Source of the DNA: Dinoroseobacter sp013215265
Lineage (GTDB): Bacteria > Pseudomonadota > Alphaproteobacteria > Rhodobacterales > Rhodobacteraceae
Length of the DNA stretch: 64,000 bases
Direction: 5' to 3'
NCBI GenBank assembly: GCA_963691755.1
Contig: OY829366.1
Coordinates: forward strand, 2,542,001-2,606,000
Shown here: in pieces, positions 48,956 to 57,702 of the stretch
Layout of the letters: each line of letters opens with the position of its first letter
Numbering within the stretch: position 1 is the first letter of the stretch
The notes under the pieces: generated by a model
The model's database searches: none
The model's input: the letters and a program-made list of their open reading frames with translations, nothing else
What the model was told of the DNA's origin: nothing
Program-made: the position numbers and the translations under genes

Positions 48956-49429
48956 ATGCAAGTTCCCTTTGTCACGCCACTGGGTCGCGCAGAAATTGCA
49001 GCTGCAGGTGTGCCTGGAGATTGGGTCTATGGCTACGCGGACCGGGTCAGGTTCGCCGAGATTGACCGCCTGAATCACGTCAATAATCTTGCTTATTTAC
49101 AATGGTTTGAGGTATTGCGCGTCCGGTATTTCGTGGCGATGGGCCTGACCAAATACCGCGATGATGACCCACAGATCGTGATGCGTGATCAGACGGCGAC
49201 ATACCTTGCGCCGATGTTTCAGGACGAAGACTATATTGTGGCGTGTCGTGTGAGCGCGTATCGCAACACCAGTTTCACGATCGACTATGTCTGCTTCTCG
49301 GATGGACGCGCAAAGGTGACCGGGCAGTCGGTGATTGTGCTGCTTGAACCTGACGGCAAAACGAAGCGGATGTTGCCAGATGACATCGTGTCCCGCTTTC
49401 AGAATGTGGACGGCGCGTCAAAGACCTAG
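48956..49429 (+). CDS. Acyl-CoA thioesterase, 4HBT (hotdog) family
   Basis: 157 residues from the ATG at 48956 with GAGG upstream. A longer frame from 48902 would start inside the tRNA, so the shorter start is correct. The hotdog signature is DRVRFAEIDRLNHVNNLAYLQWFEVLRVRYF (about 28-58), where the Asp/Asn-His segment IDRLNHVNN is the active-site motif. The C-terminal strand VSAYRNTSFTIDYVCFSDGRAKVTGQSVIVLL completes the fold. It hydrolyses a fatty or aromatic acyl-CoA of unknown identity. Its stop TAG overlaps the pgi stop (CTAG). Confidence 0.88.
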   Translation: MQVPFVTPLGRAEIAAAGVPGDWVYGYADRVRFAEIDRLNHVNNLAYLQWFEVLRVRYFVAMGLTKYRDDDPQIVMRDQTATYLAPMFQDEDYIVACRVSAYRNTSFTIDYVCFSDGRAKVTGQSVIVLLEPDGKTKRMLPDDIVSRFQNVDGASKT

Positions 49430-51033
49430 CGGTTCGCCTGAACAAACGCGAGCAGCGCGCGGGTCGAGCCATCTTTGGCGGATGCATCTGCCCCCTCCAC
49501 GAGGGGTTGGAGCGCAACAGCCAGCTCTTTACCCAGTTCCACGCCCCATTGATCGTAGGAATTGATCCCCATGATCACGCCTTCCACGAAAACGCGGTGC
49601 TCATAAAGGGCGATAATCTGACCCAAAACAAACGGCGTGAGCTTGGGATAAATCAGCGTTGTGGAAGGGCGATTGCCTGAAAACACCCGGTGTTTTGCCT
49701 GTCGGTCCAATTCATCGCCGGTGAAACCTTTGGCTGTCATCATCGCTTTGGCAGTCGCGAAACTGCGCCCGATCATCAAGGCTTCGGACTGTGCCAGACA
49801 GTTGGCCAGTAGAAGGTCATGCTGATGTTTGAGATCTGGTTCATGGCCTTGCGCAGCCACGATAAATTCGCAAGGGACGGTCTGTGCGCCCTGATGAATG
49901 AGCTGGTAGAACGCATGCTGGCCGTTTGTTCCCGGCTCGCCCCAGACAATCGGTCCAACGGTATCCCGCACGGGCGCCCCTGACATGGCGGTGGACTTGC
50001 CGTTGCTCTCCATCTCTAGCTGCTGAAGGTAGGCGGGCAATCTGGACAGGCGCTGATCATAGGGAAGAACCGCACGCGTTGCATGCCCGCAAACCTGGTG
50101 ATGCCAGATCCCGACAAGGGCAAGCATCACAGGCAGATTTTCAGCCAGAGGCGCGAAGCGGAAATGTGCATCCATGTCTGCACCACCAGCCAGGAACTGA
50201 TCAAAGTTCTCAGGGCCAATCGCGATCATAAGCGACAGCCCAATCGGACCCCACATGGAGTACCGCCCCCCGACCCAGTCTTCGAAGCCAAAGACACGTT
50301 CGGCCGCAATCCCAAAGGCGCTGGTCTTGTCAAACGCCGTGGACAGCGCTGCGAACTGAGACGCAGGATCCGCGACATGTTTGGCCATCCAAGCCCGGGC
50401 GGTTTCGGCATTTGTCATCGTTTCGATGGTCGTGAAGGTCTTGGAGGCCACCAGAACCAATGTTGTGGTTGGATCGAGCGGTGCCAGAACCTCGGCGATT
50501 TGTGCGGCATCAATGTTGGATACGAAATGGGTGCGCGGACCATCAGCATAAGGCGACAGCGCAATGGCGGCCATCGCCGGCCCCAGATCAGATCCGCCAA
50601 TGCCGATGTTGACCACATCGGTGATCTGTCCGCCCTGCCCTGCAAAACGCCCTTCGCGAACGGAAGATGCAAATTCAACCATGCGCGCATGCGTTTCCTG
50701 AACACCTGGAAGCACATCTTGCCCATCAACGAAAATGGGGCCTGATTGCGCGCGCAACGCGGTGTGCAGAACGGCGCGGCCTTCAGTTTCGTTGATCTTT
50801 TCACCGCCAAACATTGCGTCACGCCGTGTCTCGATCTGACTGCTTTTCGCGAGATCCAGCAGCGCCGCGCGTGCAGCCGCATCAATTCCGGTCTTGGAAT
50901 AGTCAAACAGCATGTCCCCATGACGGATCGAATACTGTGAGGCCCGGTCGTCGTCGGCAAACAGGGACAGAATAGACGTGCTGTCCAGTCTTTCACGATG
51001 GGCGGAAAGCTGGTTCCAAATAGCGTCGGTCAT
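49426..51033 (-). CDS. pgi: Glucose-6-phosphate isomerase
   Basis: 535 residues from the ATG complementary to 51031-51033; ten more codons to 51063 lack support and would overlap pgl. Family signatures are present: NIGIGGSDLGPAMA, FVSNIDAAQIAE, SKTFTTIET, FGFEDWVGGRYSMWGPIGL, QLEMESNGKST (catalytic Glu region), PIVWGEPGTNGQHAFYQLIHQG and GINSYDQWGVELGKEL (catalytic Lys). It interconverts glucose-6-P and fructose-6-P. Last gene of the zwf-pgl-pgi operon, starting 17 bp after pgl. Confidence 0.97.
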   Translation of the reverse strand: MTDAIWNQLSAHRERLDSTSILSLFADDDRASQYSIRHGDMLFDYSKTGIDAAARAALLDLAKSSQIETRRDAMFGGEKINETEGRAVLHTALRAQSGPIFVDGQDVLPGVQETHARMVEFASSVREGRFAGQGGQITDVVNIGIGGSDLGPAMAAIALSPYADGPRTHFVSNIDAAQIAEVLAPLDPTTTLVLVASKTFTTIETMTNAETARAWMAKHVADPASQFAALSTAFDKTSAFGIAAERVFGFEDWVGGRYSMWGPIGLSLMIAIGPENFDQFLAGGADMDAHFRFAPLAENLPVMLALVGIWHHQVCGHATRAVLPYDQRLSRLPAYLQQLEMESNGKSTAMSGAPVRDTVGPIVWGEPGTNGQHAFYQLIHQGAQTVPCEFIVAAQGHEPDLKHQHDLLLANCLAQSEALMIGRSFATAKAMMTAKGFTGDELDRQAKHRVFSGNRPSTTLIYPKLTPFVLGQIIALYEHRVFVEGVIMGINSYDQWGVELGKELAVALQPLVEGADASAKDGSTRALLAFVQANR

Positions 51034-51050
51034 AGTGATCTCAGATTGAA

Positions 51051-51728
51051 TTATGGGGCCCAATGAACCGTCGCACGGTCCAGCAAAATGCGAATGGGAG
51101 CCTCGGCAGCGTGGCGTGTGCTAAGCGCCTTGTCCAGAGCCGCGCGCTTTTCAGGGCCTGTGACGAGAATATGGGATTCCACCGCCCCCTGCAGCACAGG
51201 CGCAGATAAAGTGATCCGCGGCTCAGGCGCACCGGGCGCACGCATCGCCAGCAGCGCGGGGGCATCCTTGGCAAGTGCAGCGTCCAGCTGGTCTGCACCG
51301 GGGAACAGCGAGGCGGTGTGCATATCCGTCCCCATCCCGACAAGAAGTAGGTCTATCGGCCGGAGGGCTTCGACAGCTGGCATTAATGCGGCCAAGCCTT
51401 CTTCGGGTGTTGGTTCATCCGAACGCAAAGGCACAAGGGTTGCTGAGGACGCGGCTCCCGTCAGCAAACGGCGGCGCAAAAGCGCGGTATTTGACCGCTC
51501 AGAGCTTTCAGGCACCCATCTTTCATCGTTCAAAATCACGTCGACGCGGTCCCAATTCAGGTCCACCGCAGACAGCATATCGAAAACCGGGCCGGGCGTT
51601 GTGCCACCTGGCACTGAGAAAGACACGCGATCTTTCACAGCAAGATTCCGGCGCAAAGAGCTGGCCAGCCTGTCAGCCAGCCCCAGCATCAGCATGTCGC
51701 GATCTGGATATTCGACGAGGTCCATCAT
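51051..51728 (-). CDS. pgl: 6-phosphogluconolactonase
   Basis: 225 residues of the DevB/SOL type. Motifs are VSFSVPGGTTPGPVFDML (phosphate loop), VDVILNDERWVPESSERSN, and DLLLVGMGTDMHTASLFPGADQL, where the usual G-x-G-x-DGH-x-AS motif reads GMGTDMHTAS, with Met replacing the Gly in DGH. It hydrolyses 6-phosphogluconolactone after the Zwf step. The ATG overlaps the zwf stop as ATGA. Divergence from DGH to DMH is a minor oddity; His is kept. Confidence 0.92.
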   Translation of the reverse strand: MMDLVEYPDRDMLMLGLADRLASSLRRNLAVKDRVSFSVPGGTTPGPVFDMLSAVDLNWDRVDVILNDERWVPESSERSNTALLRRRLLTGAASSATLVPLRSDEPTPEEGLAALMPAVEALRPIDLLLVGMGTDMHTASLFPGADQLDAALAKDAPALLAMRAPGAPEPRITLSAPVLQGAVESHILVTGPEKRAALDKALSTRHAAEAPIRILLDRATVHWAP

Positions 51729-53179
51729 GGATCCAACTCCCGCCAGCGCCGTCCATCACGGTGCAGCAACATTTGTGCATCCTCAGGACCCGAGCCCCCT
51801 TGTTTATACAGCTTTGGACGCTCGCCCCGCGCTTCCCATCCCTGAATGAGCGGATCGGTCCAACGCCATGCAGCCTCGACCTCGTCCCCGCGCATGAAGA
51901 GCGTTTGGTTCCCACGCATAACATCCATGATCAGTCGCTCGTAAGCGTCTGGCATTTCGGCGTTTTCCGGACCGAGCGCCTCGGCGAAACTCATATCGAG
52001 CGGAACATCAATTAAGCGCATGCCACCCGGACCAGGCTCTTTGATCGTAACAGACAGCGTCATGCCTTCATCTGGCTGCAGGCGAATGGTCAGCACGTTG
52101 CAACTGCCCCCCGCGTCCTCGCCGAATATGGAATGCGGCGGCTCTTTGAAATGCACGACGATTTCCGACAGCCGGGTACCAAGCTTCTTGCCAGTCCGCA
52201 GATAGAACGGCGTGCCATTCCAGCGCCAGTTGGAAATATGCGTTCTGAGCGCGATGAAACTTTCGGTACGGCTGTTGGGATCGCCAACTTCGTCCAGATA
52301 GCCCGGCTCTGAGGCCGTTGCGCGGTATTGTCCGCGCACGATCTCAGACGGTTCCACTGGATCAAGTGCCCGAATGACTTTCAGCTTCTCATCGCGAACC
52401 GCGTCAGGGTCGAACCGGTTTGGGGGTTCCATCGCGATCAAACACAGAAGCTGCATGAGGTGGTTTTGCACCATGTCCCGCATGGCACCGGATTTGTCGT
52501 AATAGCTGCCGCGTCCCCCGACCCCGACAGTTTCGGCAACCGTGATCTGGATGTGATCGACGTATTGCGAGTTCCAGAGCGGTTCAAAAAGGACGTTGCC
52601 GAAGCGCACCGCCATCAAATTCTGAACGGTCTCTTTGCCAAGGTAGTGATCGATGCGGTAGATTTGTTCTTCGTCGAAGAAACTGACCAGTTCCTTGTTG
52701 AGCGCCTGCGCGGTTTGCAGATCGCGCCCAAAGGGCTTTTCGACAACGATCCGTGCATCCGGGCGAGAAATACCGTTTTTGTGCAACCGCTCTGCGATAT
52801 CGGCAAAGAGCGAAGGGGCAACCGAGAAGTAAAAGGCTTGCACGACATCGTTGCGCAATTTGCCTTTCAGTTCTTTCCAACCGCCAGTGCCGCGTGCGTC
52901 AAGCGTGACATAGCTGACTTGTGCAAGAAACGCGTCGACAATCTCGGCTTCGCAAAGGTTGGCGGACACGAATGTCGCGATGCTTTCGCGTACCACGGCG
53001 CGATAGGCCTCTTCGTCCATATCGCCACGGGCAGCACCAATGATGCGTGCCTCTGCAGGCATTTGTCCTGCATGAAAACGGCGATAGAGGCCCGGGAGAA
53101 TCTTGCGCTGTGCAAGATCACCAGTGCCACCGAATATCACCAGATCAAACGGATCGACTGGAATGACGCGTACAGCCAT
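51725..53179 (-). CDS. zwf: Glucose-6-phosphate 1-dehydrogenase
   Basis: 484 residues from the ATG at 53179 with AAAGGA upstream; the 32 further codons to 53275 cross the operator and are not family-like. The NADP site is DLVIFGGTGDLAQRKILPGLYRRF (about 11-34) and the catalytic motif is YRIDHYLGKETVQNLMAVRF with the active His-Tyr-x-Gly-Lys. The C-terminal HVWLKPAFHR-type region is represented by GTPFYLRTGKKLGTRLSEIVVHFK. It opens the Entner-Doudoroff and oxidative pentose routes, usual in Roseobacter glucose use. A perfect palindrome sits 22 bp upstream of the start. Confidence 0.97.
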   Translation of the reverse strand: MAVRVIPVDPFDLVIFGGTGDLAQRKILPGLYRRFHAGQMPAEARIIGAARGDMDEEAYRAVVRESIATFVSANLCEAEIVDAFLAQVSYVTLDARGTGGWKELKGKLRNDVVQAFYFSVAPSLFADIAERLHKNGISRPDARIVVEKPFGRDLQTAQALNKELVSFFDEEQIYRIDHYLGKETVQNLMAVRFGNVLFEPLWNSQYVDHIQITVAETVGVGGRGSYYDKSGAMRDMVQNHLMQLLCLIAMEPPNRFDPDAVRDEKLKVIRALDPVEPSEIVRGQYRATASEPGYLDEVGDPNSRTESFIALRTHISNWRWNGTPFYLRTGKKLGTRLSEIVVHFKEPPHSIFGEDAGGSCNVLTIRLQPDEGMTLSVTIKEPGPGGMRLIDVPLDMSFAEALGPENAEMPDAYERLIMDVMRGNQTLFMRGDEVEAAWRWTDPLIQGWEARGERPKLYKQGGSGPEDAQMLLHRDGRRWRELDP

Positions 53180-53201
53180 AGCATGGTCCTTTATCAAGCC
53201 C

Positions 53202-53213
53202 GTTAGCGCTAAC
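53202..53213. promoter_or_regulatory. Candidate LacI-type operator GTTAGCGCTAAC upstream of zwf
   Basis: This is a perfect 12-bp palindrome with the central CG expected for LacI-family operators. It lies 22 bp upstream of the zwf start and so within the likely leader or promoter. It differs from the operators at 37164-37208, so a different LacI-type regulator, not encoded in the window, would be needed. Confidence 0.6.
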
Positions 53214-53374
53214 GAGCCCTGCATTACGCCGGTCAAAGCCGCAAGTCCAGTGTTCAAGCGAGTTTGTTCGCGCACAAAAATCAGTCACGACTGCGTTAGG
53301 GCGTGCCGGTTGCCTTTTTATTCCGATAAAGACCCGCTAGGCCTTTTGCCGGACTATGCACCAAAGGCACGATT

Positions 53375-54325
53375 ATGAAAGACATTGGATACAGCAAATC
53401 CACAGAAAAGTTCTCTGATCCCGAGGTAACCGCGAAAGGCGAAGCACGTGCGAAAGTGGCTTTGACCAACCCAGAAACGCTTTGGTTCAACACCGGAACC
53501 CTGTGCAATATCGAGTGCCTCAACTGCTATATTGCGTCGAGCCCCAGCAATGATCGGCTGGTCTACATCACGCTGGCAGAAGTTGAAGATTATCTTGATC
53601 AGTTGGAAGATCGCGCTTGGAATGTGCGCGAGATCGGGCTGACAGGCGGCGAGCCCTTCATGAACCCCGAGATCATCGACATCATCGAAGCGGGTCTGAA
53701 GCGCGGCTATGATCTGTTGGTTTTGACCAACGCCATGCGTCCGATGATGCGCAAAACGATGCGCGCAGGGCTTGAGCGATTGAATGCGGAGTACGGTCGG
53801 AAACTGACCCTTCGGATCAGCGTCGATCACTGGTCGGAGAAACTGCATGACGAAGAACGCGGGACAGGCAGCTTTGAAAAAACGCTTCAGGGGATGCGGT
53901 GGTTGCGGGACGCGGGCATCCAGATGACGGTCGCAGGTCGTACGGTCTGGGGCGAAAGCGATGCGGCCTCGCGCAAGGGTTATGCAGACCTCTATGCCAC
54001 AGAGACCTTTGATATTGACGCGACCCACCCCGGGCAGACGGTGCTGTTTCCGGAAATGGATGACACGGTAGATGTTCCTGAGATCACAACGGCTTGCTGG
54101 GGCATCTTAAACAAGTCACCAGACGAGGTGATGTGTTCGTCGTCCCGCATGGTGGTCAAACGCAAAGGCGCCGAAAAGCCCGCCGTACTGGCCTGTACGC
54201 TGTTGCCCTATTCGCCGGAATTCGAGATGGGATCATCGCTTGAAGACGCCGAAGGTGAAGTTGCGCTGAACCATCCGCATTGCGCGAAGTTCTGCGTTTT
54301 GGGCGGGGCAAGCTGCTCGGCCTGA
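53375..54325 (+). CDS. Radical SAM protein with cysteine-rich C-terminus, function unknown
   Basis: 316 residues. The SAM-binding 4Fe-4S motif is Cys44-x3-Cys48-x2-Cys51 (LCNIECLNCY), followed by LTGGEP (89-94). Strand motifs LTNAM and LRISVDHWSEKLHDEERG are typical of the family, the latter recalling SPASM/twitch-domain enzymes. The C-terminal third has six more cysteines (241, 254, 274, 303, 307, 314; the last three in HCAKFCVLGGASCSA), which could hold an auxiliary cluster. There is no peptide precursor or modification partner next to it; it faces zwf across 195 bp and converges on an HNH gene. Function not assigned. Confidence 0.85.
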   Translation: MKDIGYSKSTEKFSDPEVTAKGEARAKVALTNPETLWFNTGTLCNIECLNCYIASSPSNDRLVYITLAEVEDYLDQLEDRAWNVREIGLTGGEPFMNPEIIDIIEAGLKRGYDLLVLTNAMRPMMRKTMRAGLERLNAEYGRKLTLRISVDHWSEKLHDEERGTGSFEKTLQGMRWLRDAGIQMTVAGRTVWGESDAASRKGYADLYATETFDIDATHPGQTVLFPEMDDTVDVPEITTACWGILNKSPDEVMCSSSRMVVKRKGAEKPAVLACTLLPYSPEFEMGSSLEDAEGEVALNHPHCAKFCVLGGASCSA

Positions 54326-54328
54326 TGA

Positions 54329-54913
54329 TCAGGCTTTGAGCTCTGCATCCCAATACAGGAAATCCATCCAGCTTTCGTGCAAGTAATTTGGCGGGAACTT
54401 CCGACCCACATTGCGCAATTGTTCTGCACCCGGTTGAACAGGCGCTTTGCGCAATTTCAGGCCCGTGTTCTGCAAAAGCTTGGAGCCCTTGCGCAGGTTG
54501 CATGGGGAGCAGGCTGCAACGACGTTTTCCCAACTCGTTACCCCGCCCCGCGCGCGGGGCACCACGTGATCAAAGGTCAGATCGCTTTTGCTGCCGCAAT
54601 ACTGACAGCGAAACTCGTCACGCAAAAACAGGTTGAAGCGCGTGAAGGCGACCCGTTTCTGCGGTTTCACATAGTCCTTCAGAACCACCACCGACGGAAT
54701 TGCAATTTCCATCGTTGGACTACGCACAACACGGTCATATTCGGCAAGGATTGTGACACGCTCGAGAAACGCGGCTTTTACGGCTTCCTGCCACGGCCAC
54801 AAAGACAAGGGATAGTAGGAAAGCGGGCGATAGTCAGCGTTGAGAACCAGGGCAGGATGTTGCGATAGCCCAACTGGGTCCCGGACAAAATTTGATCTGA
54901 AATCTCCGTCCAT
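54329..54913 (-). CDS. HNH endonuclease family protein
   Basis: 194 residues from the ATG at 54913 (AGGAC upstream); 36 earlier codons are compositionally unlike the family. The HNH core runs from about 100 to 145: Cys103-x2-Cys106 (FRCQYCGS), DLTFDHVVPRARGG with Asp115-His116, SWENVVAACSPCN with Asn130 and Cys135-x2-Cys138. The preceding region ALVLNADYRPLSYYPLSLWPWQ is the conserved N-terminal part of a bacterial HNH subfamily encoded as a stand-alone gene. Biological role unclear; probably nicking or DNA repair rather than mobile, as no intron is nearby. Confidence 0.9.
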   Translation of the reverse strand: MDGDFRSNFVRDPVGLSQHPALVLNADYRPLSYYPLSLWPWQEAVKAAFLERVTILAEYDRVVRSPTMEIAIPSVVVLKDYVKPQKRVAFTRFNLFLRDEFRCQYCGSKSDLTFDHVVPRARGGVTSWENVVAACSPCNLRKGSKLLQNTGLKLRKAPVQPGAEQLRNVGRKFPPNYLHESWMDFLYWDAELKA

Positions 54914-55093
54914 GAGTTGTCCTGCCTCGCCCCTGCCTGCCCGCGTACTGGCAGCAGAGCGGGGGGTACCCGCCCCAACTGCAAGACCACTATATCTGGC
55001 GTCATTCACCAAGCAACCCAATAAATCGTGGGCATATCACATGCGATAGCATGTATTTGCAACTATCCGGCGATATGTACCCGCAAAACGTGA

Positions 55094-55762
55094 CTAGTCG
55101 TCGAGACCGAAACGATCCCGTATGAAGGCGAGCGCCACCTGCAACCCGTCTGGCGCGATCCCGTGACCGGTGCCCTTTGAAATATGCGCAAAGACTTCAA
55201 AGCCTGCGGCCGTCAAGGCGTTGCCCGCATCCGGAAGCGACGAGACAGGTACGACTTCGTCGGCATCCCCGTGGATCAGCAAAATGGGAGGCTTCTGCCG
55301 GACCTCATCCTCAAGCGTTTCCGGCGTCAGCAACCGACCTGAAAACCCAACGACGCCCGCAAATGAAACATCACGACGCGGGGCCACATGCAGAGACATC
55401 ATTGTGCCCTGTGAGAACCCAACCAAAATGGTGTTGGCGGCATCAACCCCCTCTTCGTCCATGACCGCATCAAGATAGGCATTCAAATCCCCTGCTGCGG
55501 CTTGCATGCCAGCATCGGCCTCTTCCTGCGAAGATCCGTCGATCCAGGGGATGGGAAACCATTGATATCCATACGGATTTCCAATGCAGCGTTCTGGCGC
55601 ATTGGGCGCTACAAATGCCGTGTCCGGCAGGTGTGGCCCAAGCGGGTCGGCCAAGCCCAGTAAATCAGCCCCATCTGCCCCATATCCATGCAGAAAGACG
55701 ACGAGACGCTTTGCGCTGCCTTGTGGAGCGCCCTTACGCGCGCTGTCGAGTATCCGTGTCAT
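55094..55762 (-). CDS. Phospholipase/carboxylesterase-family alpha/beta hydrolase
   Basis: 222 residues. The nucleophile elbow is GFSQGTMMSLHV (Ser in GFSQG), the acid is in ILLIHGDADEVVPV and the His in GTGHGIAPDGL. The oxyanion strand is LVVFLHGYGADGADLLGLAD. This is the acyl-protein thioesterase/carboxylesterase 2 group. No signal peptide is seen. It overlaps the AlkA-like gene start as ATGA, so the two are co-transcribed. The physiological ester is unknown. Confidence 0.9.
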   Translation of the reverse strand: MTRILDSARKGAPQGSAKRLVVFLHGYGADGADLLGLADPLGPHLPDTAFVAPNAPERCIGNPYGYQWFPIPWIDGSSQEEADAGMQAAAGDLNAYLDAVMDEEGVDAANTILVGFSQGTMMSLHVAPRRDVSFAGVVGFSGRLLTPETLEDEVRQKPPILLIHGDADEVVPVSSLPDAGNALTAAGFEVFAHISKGTGHGIAPDGLQVALAFIRDRFGLDD

Positions 55763-56391
55763 CGTATTCCTTCTCGGTTTTTCTCAACGTGATAATAAGC
55801 CCAGAGCAGTCGTGCTGCCACACTGCGCCATGGAGACCAGGTCTCGGCCATGTCCCGAAGCGCTTTTTCCTTCGGTCGATCGTCCAGATCAAAAAGCAAA
55901 CGCGCGCTTTCCTGAAGCGCCAGATCAGCAGGGGCAAATACATCCGCCCTGCCCAGGCTGAACATCGCGTATATTTCAGCTGTCCAGCGCCCGATACCCG
56001 GCACCTCGATCAGGGTTTCGACAACTTCTTCTGTCGGAGTGACGCGCAATATTTTGTAGTCGATGCGCGCTTCCGCCAAGGCTTTGGCATATCGTATTTT
56101 TTGCCGACTTAAGCCACAGGCCCTTAATTCATCTTCACTGGCCCACATCACCTTGCGCGGACCTGTGAGCCTCGCAGCCTTGAGGCGCCCGAAAATGGCG
56201 TTGGCGGACGCCACACTGACTTGTTGGCTGACAATCGCGCTAAGCAAGGTTTCAAAGCCGTCAGGTTTGAGCCGAAGCGGCAGCGCGCCTGTCTGTTTGA
56301 GCGCGTCTGCAAAACGAACCTCCCGTGCAGAAAGCCAGGCGGCGCCCTCTGCAACACAAGCCTCTGATGTGATGATCCGACCCACTGACAT
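55759..56391 (-). CDS. DNA-3-methyladenine glycosylase II (AlkA-type HhH-GPD)
   Basis: 210 residues. The helix-hairpin-helix is LIEVPGIGRWTAEIYAMFSLGRADVFAPADLALQ, with the catalytic Asp in APADLAL. The N-terminal part SAIVSQQVSVASANAIFGRL is the conserved start of the glycosylase fold. It lacks the N-terminal TBP-like domain of E. coli AlkA, as do many short bacterial members. It removes alkylated bases from DNA. It is co-transcribed with the downstream esterase gene. Confidence 0.92.
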   Translation of the reverse strand: MSVGRIITSEACVAEGAAWLSAREVRFADALKQTGALPLRLKPDGFETLLSAIVSQQVSVASANAIFGRLKAARLTGPRKVMWASEDELRACGLSRQKIRYAKALAEARIDYKILRVTPTEEVVETLIEVPGIGRWTAEIYAMFSLGRADVFAPADLALQESARLLFDLDDRPKEKALRDMAETWSPWRSVAARLLWAYYHVEKNREGIR

Positions 56392-56469
56392 GGGCGCACC
56401 CTATGATGTGAATGCCTTGGCGAAAAGAGCGCTTTCCCTCCCGGCCCGTTCCGCGATAATGGCGTAGTC

Positions 56470-57702
56470 ATGAGTGCAAGTGACACCCCCCTTTCCCAGC
56501 CCGTCGACGACAGAACCGCGAAGCGCAACGTCATTGTCCTTGTGGCTGCGCAGGCTTTTCTGGGAAGCCAGATGCCGATGATATTCGTAATCGGCGGATT
56601 GGCGGGTCAGATGATCGCACCAACGCCATTGCTTGCGACATTGCCGATCTCGCTGATCGTGTTTGGATCGATGACGACCGCGCCCTGGCTGTCGGCGTTG
56701 ATGCAACGCAAGGGCCGACGGGCAGGTTTCCTGATCGGCGCGTTTGGTGGTGCACTTGGCGCAGTCATCGGTGGCGTCGGGTTGGCAACCAGCAGCTTTC
56801 CCTTGTTTCTGCTGGGCAGCTATCTGACGGGTATCTACATGAGCGCGCAAGGGTTCTACCGATTTGCGGCTGCAGATACGGCCTCCGACGCATTCCGGCC
56901 CAAGGCCATTTCCTATGTGATGGCCGGTGGGCTGATTTCTGCGCTCGTAGGTCCGCAACTGGTAAAGGTGACAACTGACCTCTTCGTTGTCCCATTCCTT
57001 GGCACGTATCTTGCGGTCGTGGCGATCAATGCGATCGGGATGATCGTATTCTTCCTGCTGGACATCCCGGCACCTCCTCAACGTTCTGCCCAGGATCGGC
57101 CTGTACGGCCGCGGCTGGAGATTTTGAAGGAACCGGGGATTTTGGTCGCAGTCATCTGTGCGATGGTCGCCTATGCGCTGATGAACCTTGTCATGACCTC
57201 GACCCCTCTTGCGGTTGTAGGGTGTGGATTTACCACCAATAATGCAGCCGACATCGTCTCGGCCCATGTGCTTGCGATGTTTGCCCCGTCCTTCTTCACC
57301 GGTCATCTGATCGCGCGGTTTGGCGCTGGAAAGGTCGTGGGGGTGGGATTGATCGCATTGGCCGCAGCGGGCGGTATGGCCATGGCAGGGGTTGAGCTTT
57401 GGAACTTCTTCGGAGCGCTGGTCTTGTTGGGCATCGGCTGGAACTTCGGCTTCATCGGGGCAACCAGCTTGTTGGCTGCAAATACGCGCCCGGAAGAAAG
57501 AGGTGTTGTCCAGGGAATGAATGACCTGATCGTCTTTGGCTTCGTGACCATAGCGTCGCTGGCGTCGGGCGGTTTAATCAATTCCGGACCCGACGTGGTG
57601 ACCGGTTGGAGTTCGGTCAACATGGCCATGGTGCCGTTTCTGACCCTGGCAGGGGGCGCGTTGATCTGGTTCGTCCTACGCCCGCGCGAAGTGGGTCAGT
57701 AA
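56470..57702 (+). CDS. Major facilitator superfamily transporter
   Basis: 410 residues with 12 predicted membrane segments. The first is FLGSQMPMIFVIGGLAGQMI and the loop 2-3 region holds MQRKGRRAGFLIGAFGGALGAVIGGVG, the MFS motif A variant. The second half has FGAGKVVGVGLIALAAAGGMAMAG. The group resembles uncharacterised MFS proteins of the YfcJ/Bcr-like kind; substrate not predictable. It is divergent from alkA and its stop overlaps the convergent squalene synthase-like gene by 7 bases. Confidence 0.87.
   Translation: MSASDTPLSQPVDDRTAKRNVIVLVAAQAFLGSQMPMIFVIGGLAGQMIAPTPLLATLPISLIVFGSMTTAPWLSALMQRKGRRAGFLIGAFGGALGAVIGGVGLATSSFPLFLLGSYLTGIYMSAQGFYRFAAADTASDAFRPKAISYVMAGGLISALVGPQLVKVTTDLFVVPFLGTYLAVVAINAIGMIVFFLLDIPAPPQRSAQDRPVRPRLEILKEPGILVAVICAMVAYALMNLVMTSTPLAVVGCGFTTNNAADIVSAHVLAMFAPSFFTGHLIARFGAGKVVGVGLIALAAAGGMAMAGVELWNFFGALVLLGIGWNFGFIGATSLLAANTRPEERGVVQGMNDLIVFGFVTIASLASGGLINSGPDVVTGWSSVNMAMVPFLTLAGGALIWFVLRPREVGQ

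Noticed and set aside
52328..53206. A 292-codon open frame on the plus strand
   Set aside because: It is antisense to zwf and mirrors its codon pattern; no family motif is visible.
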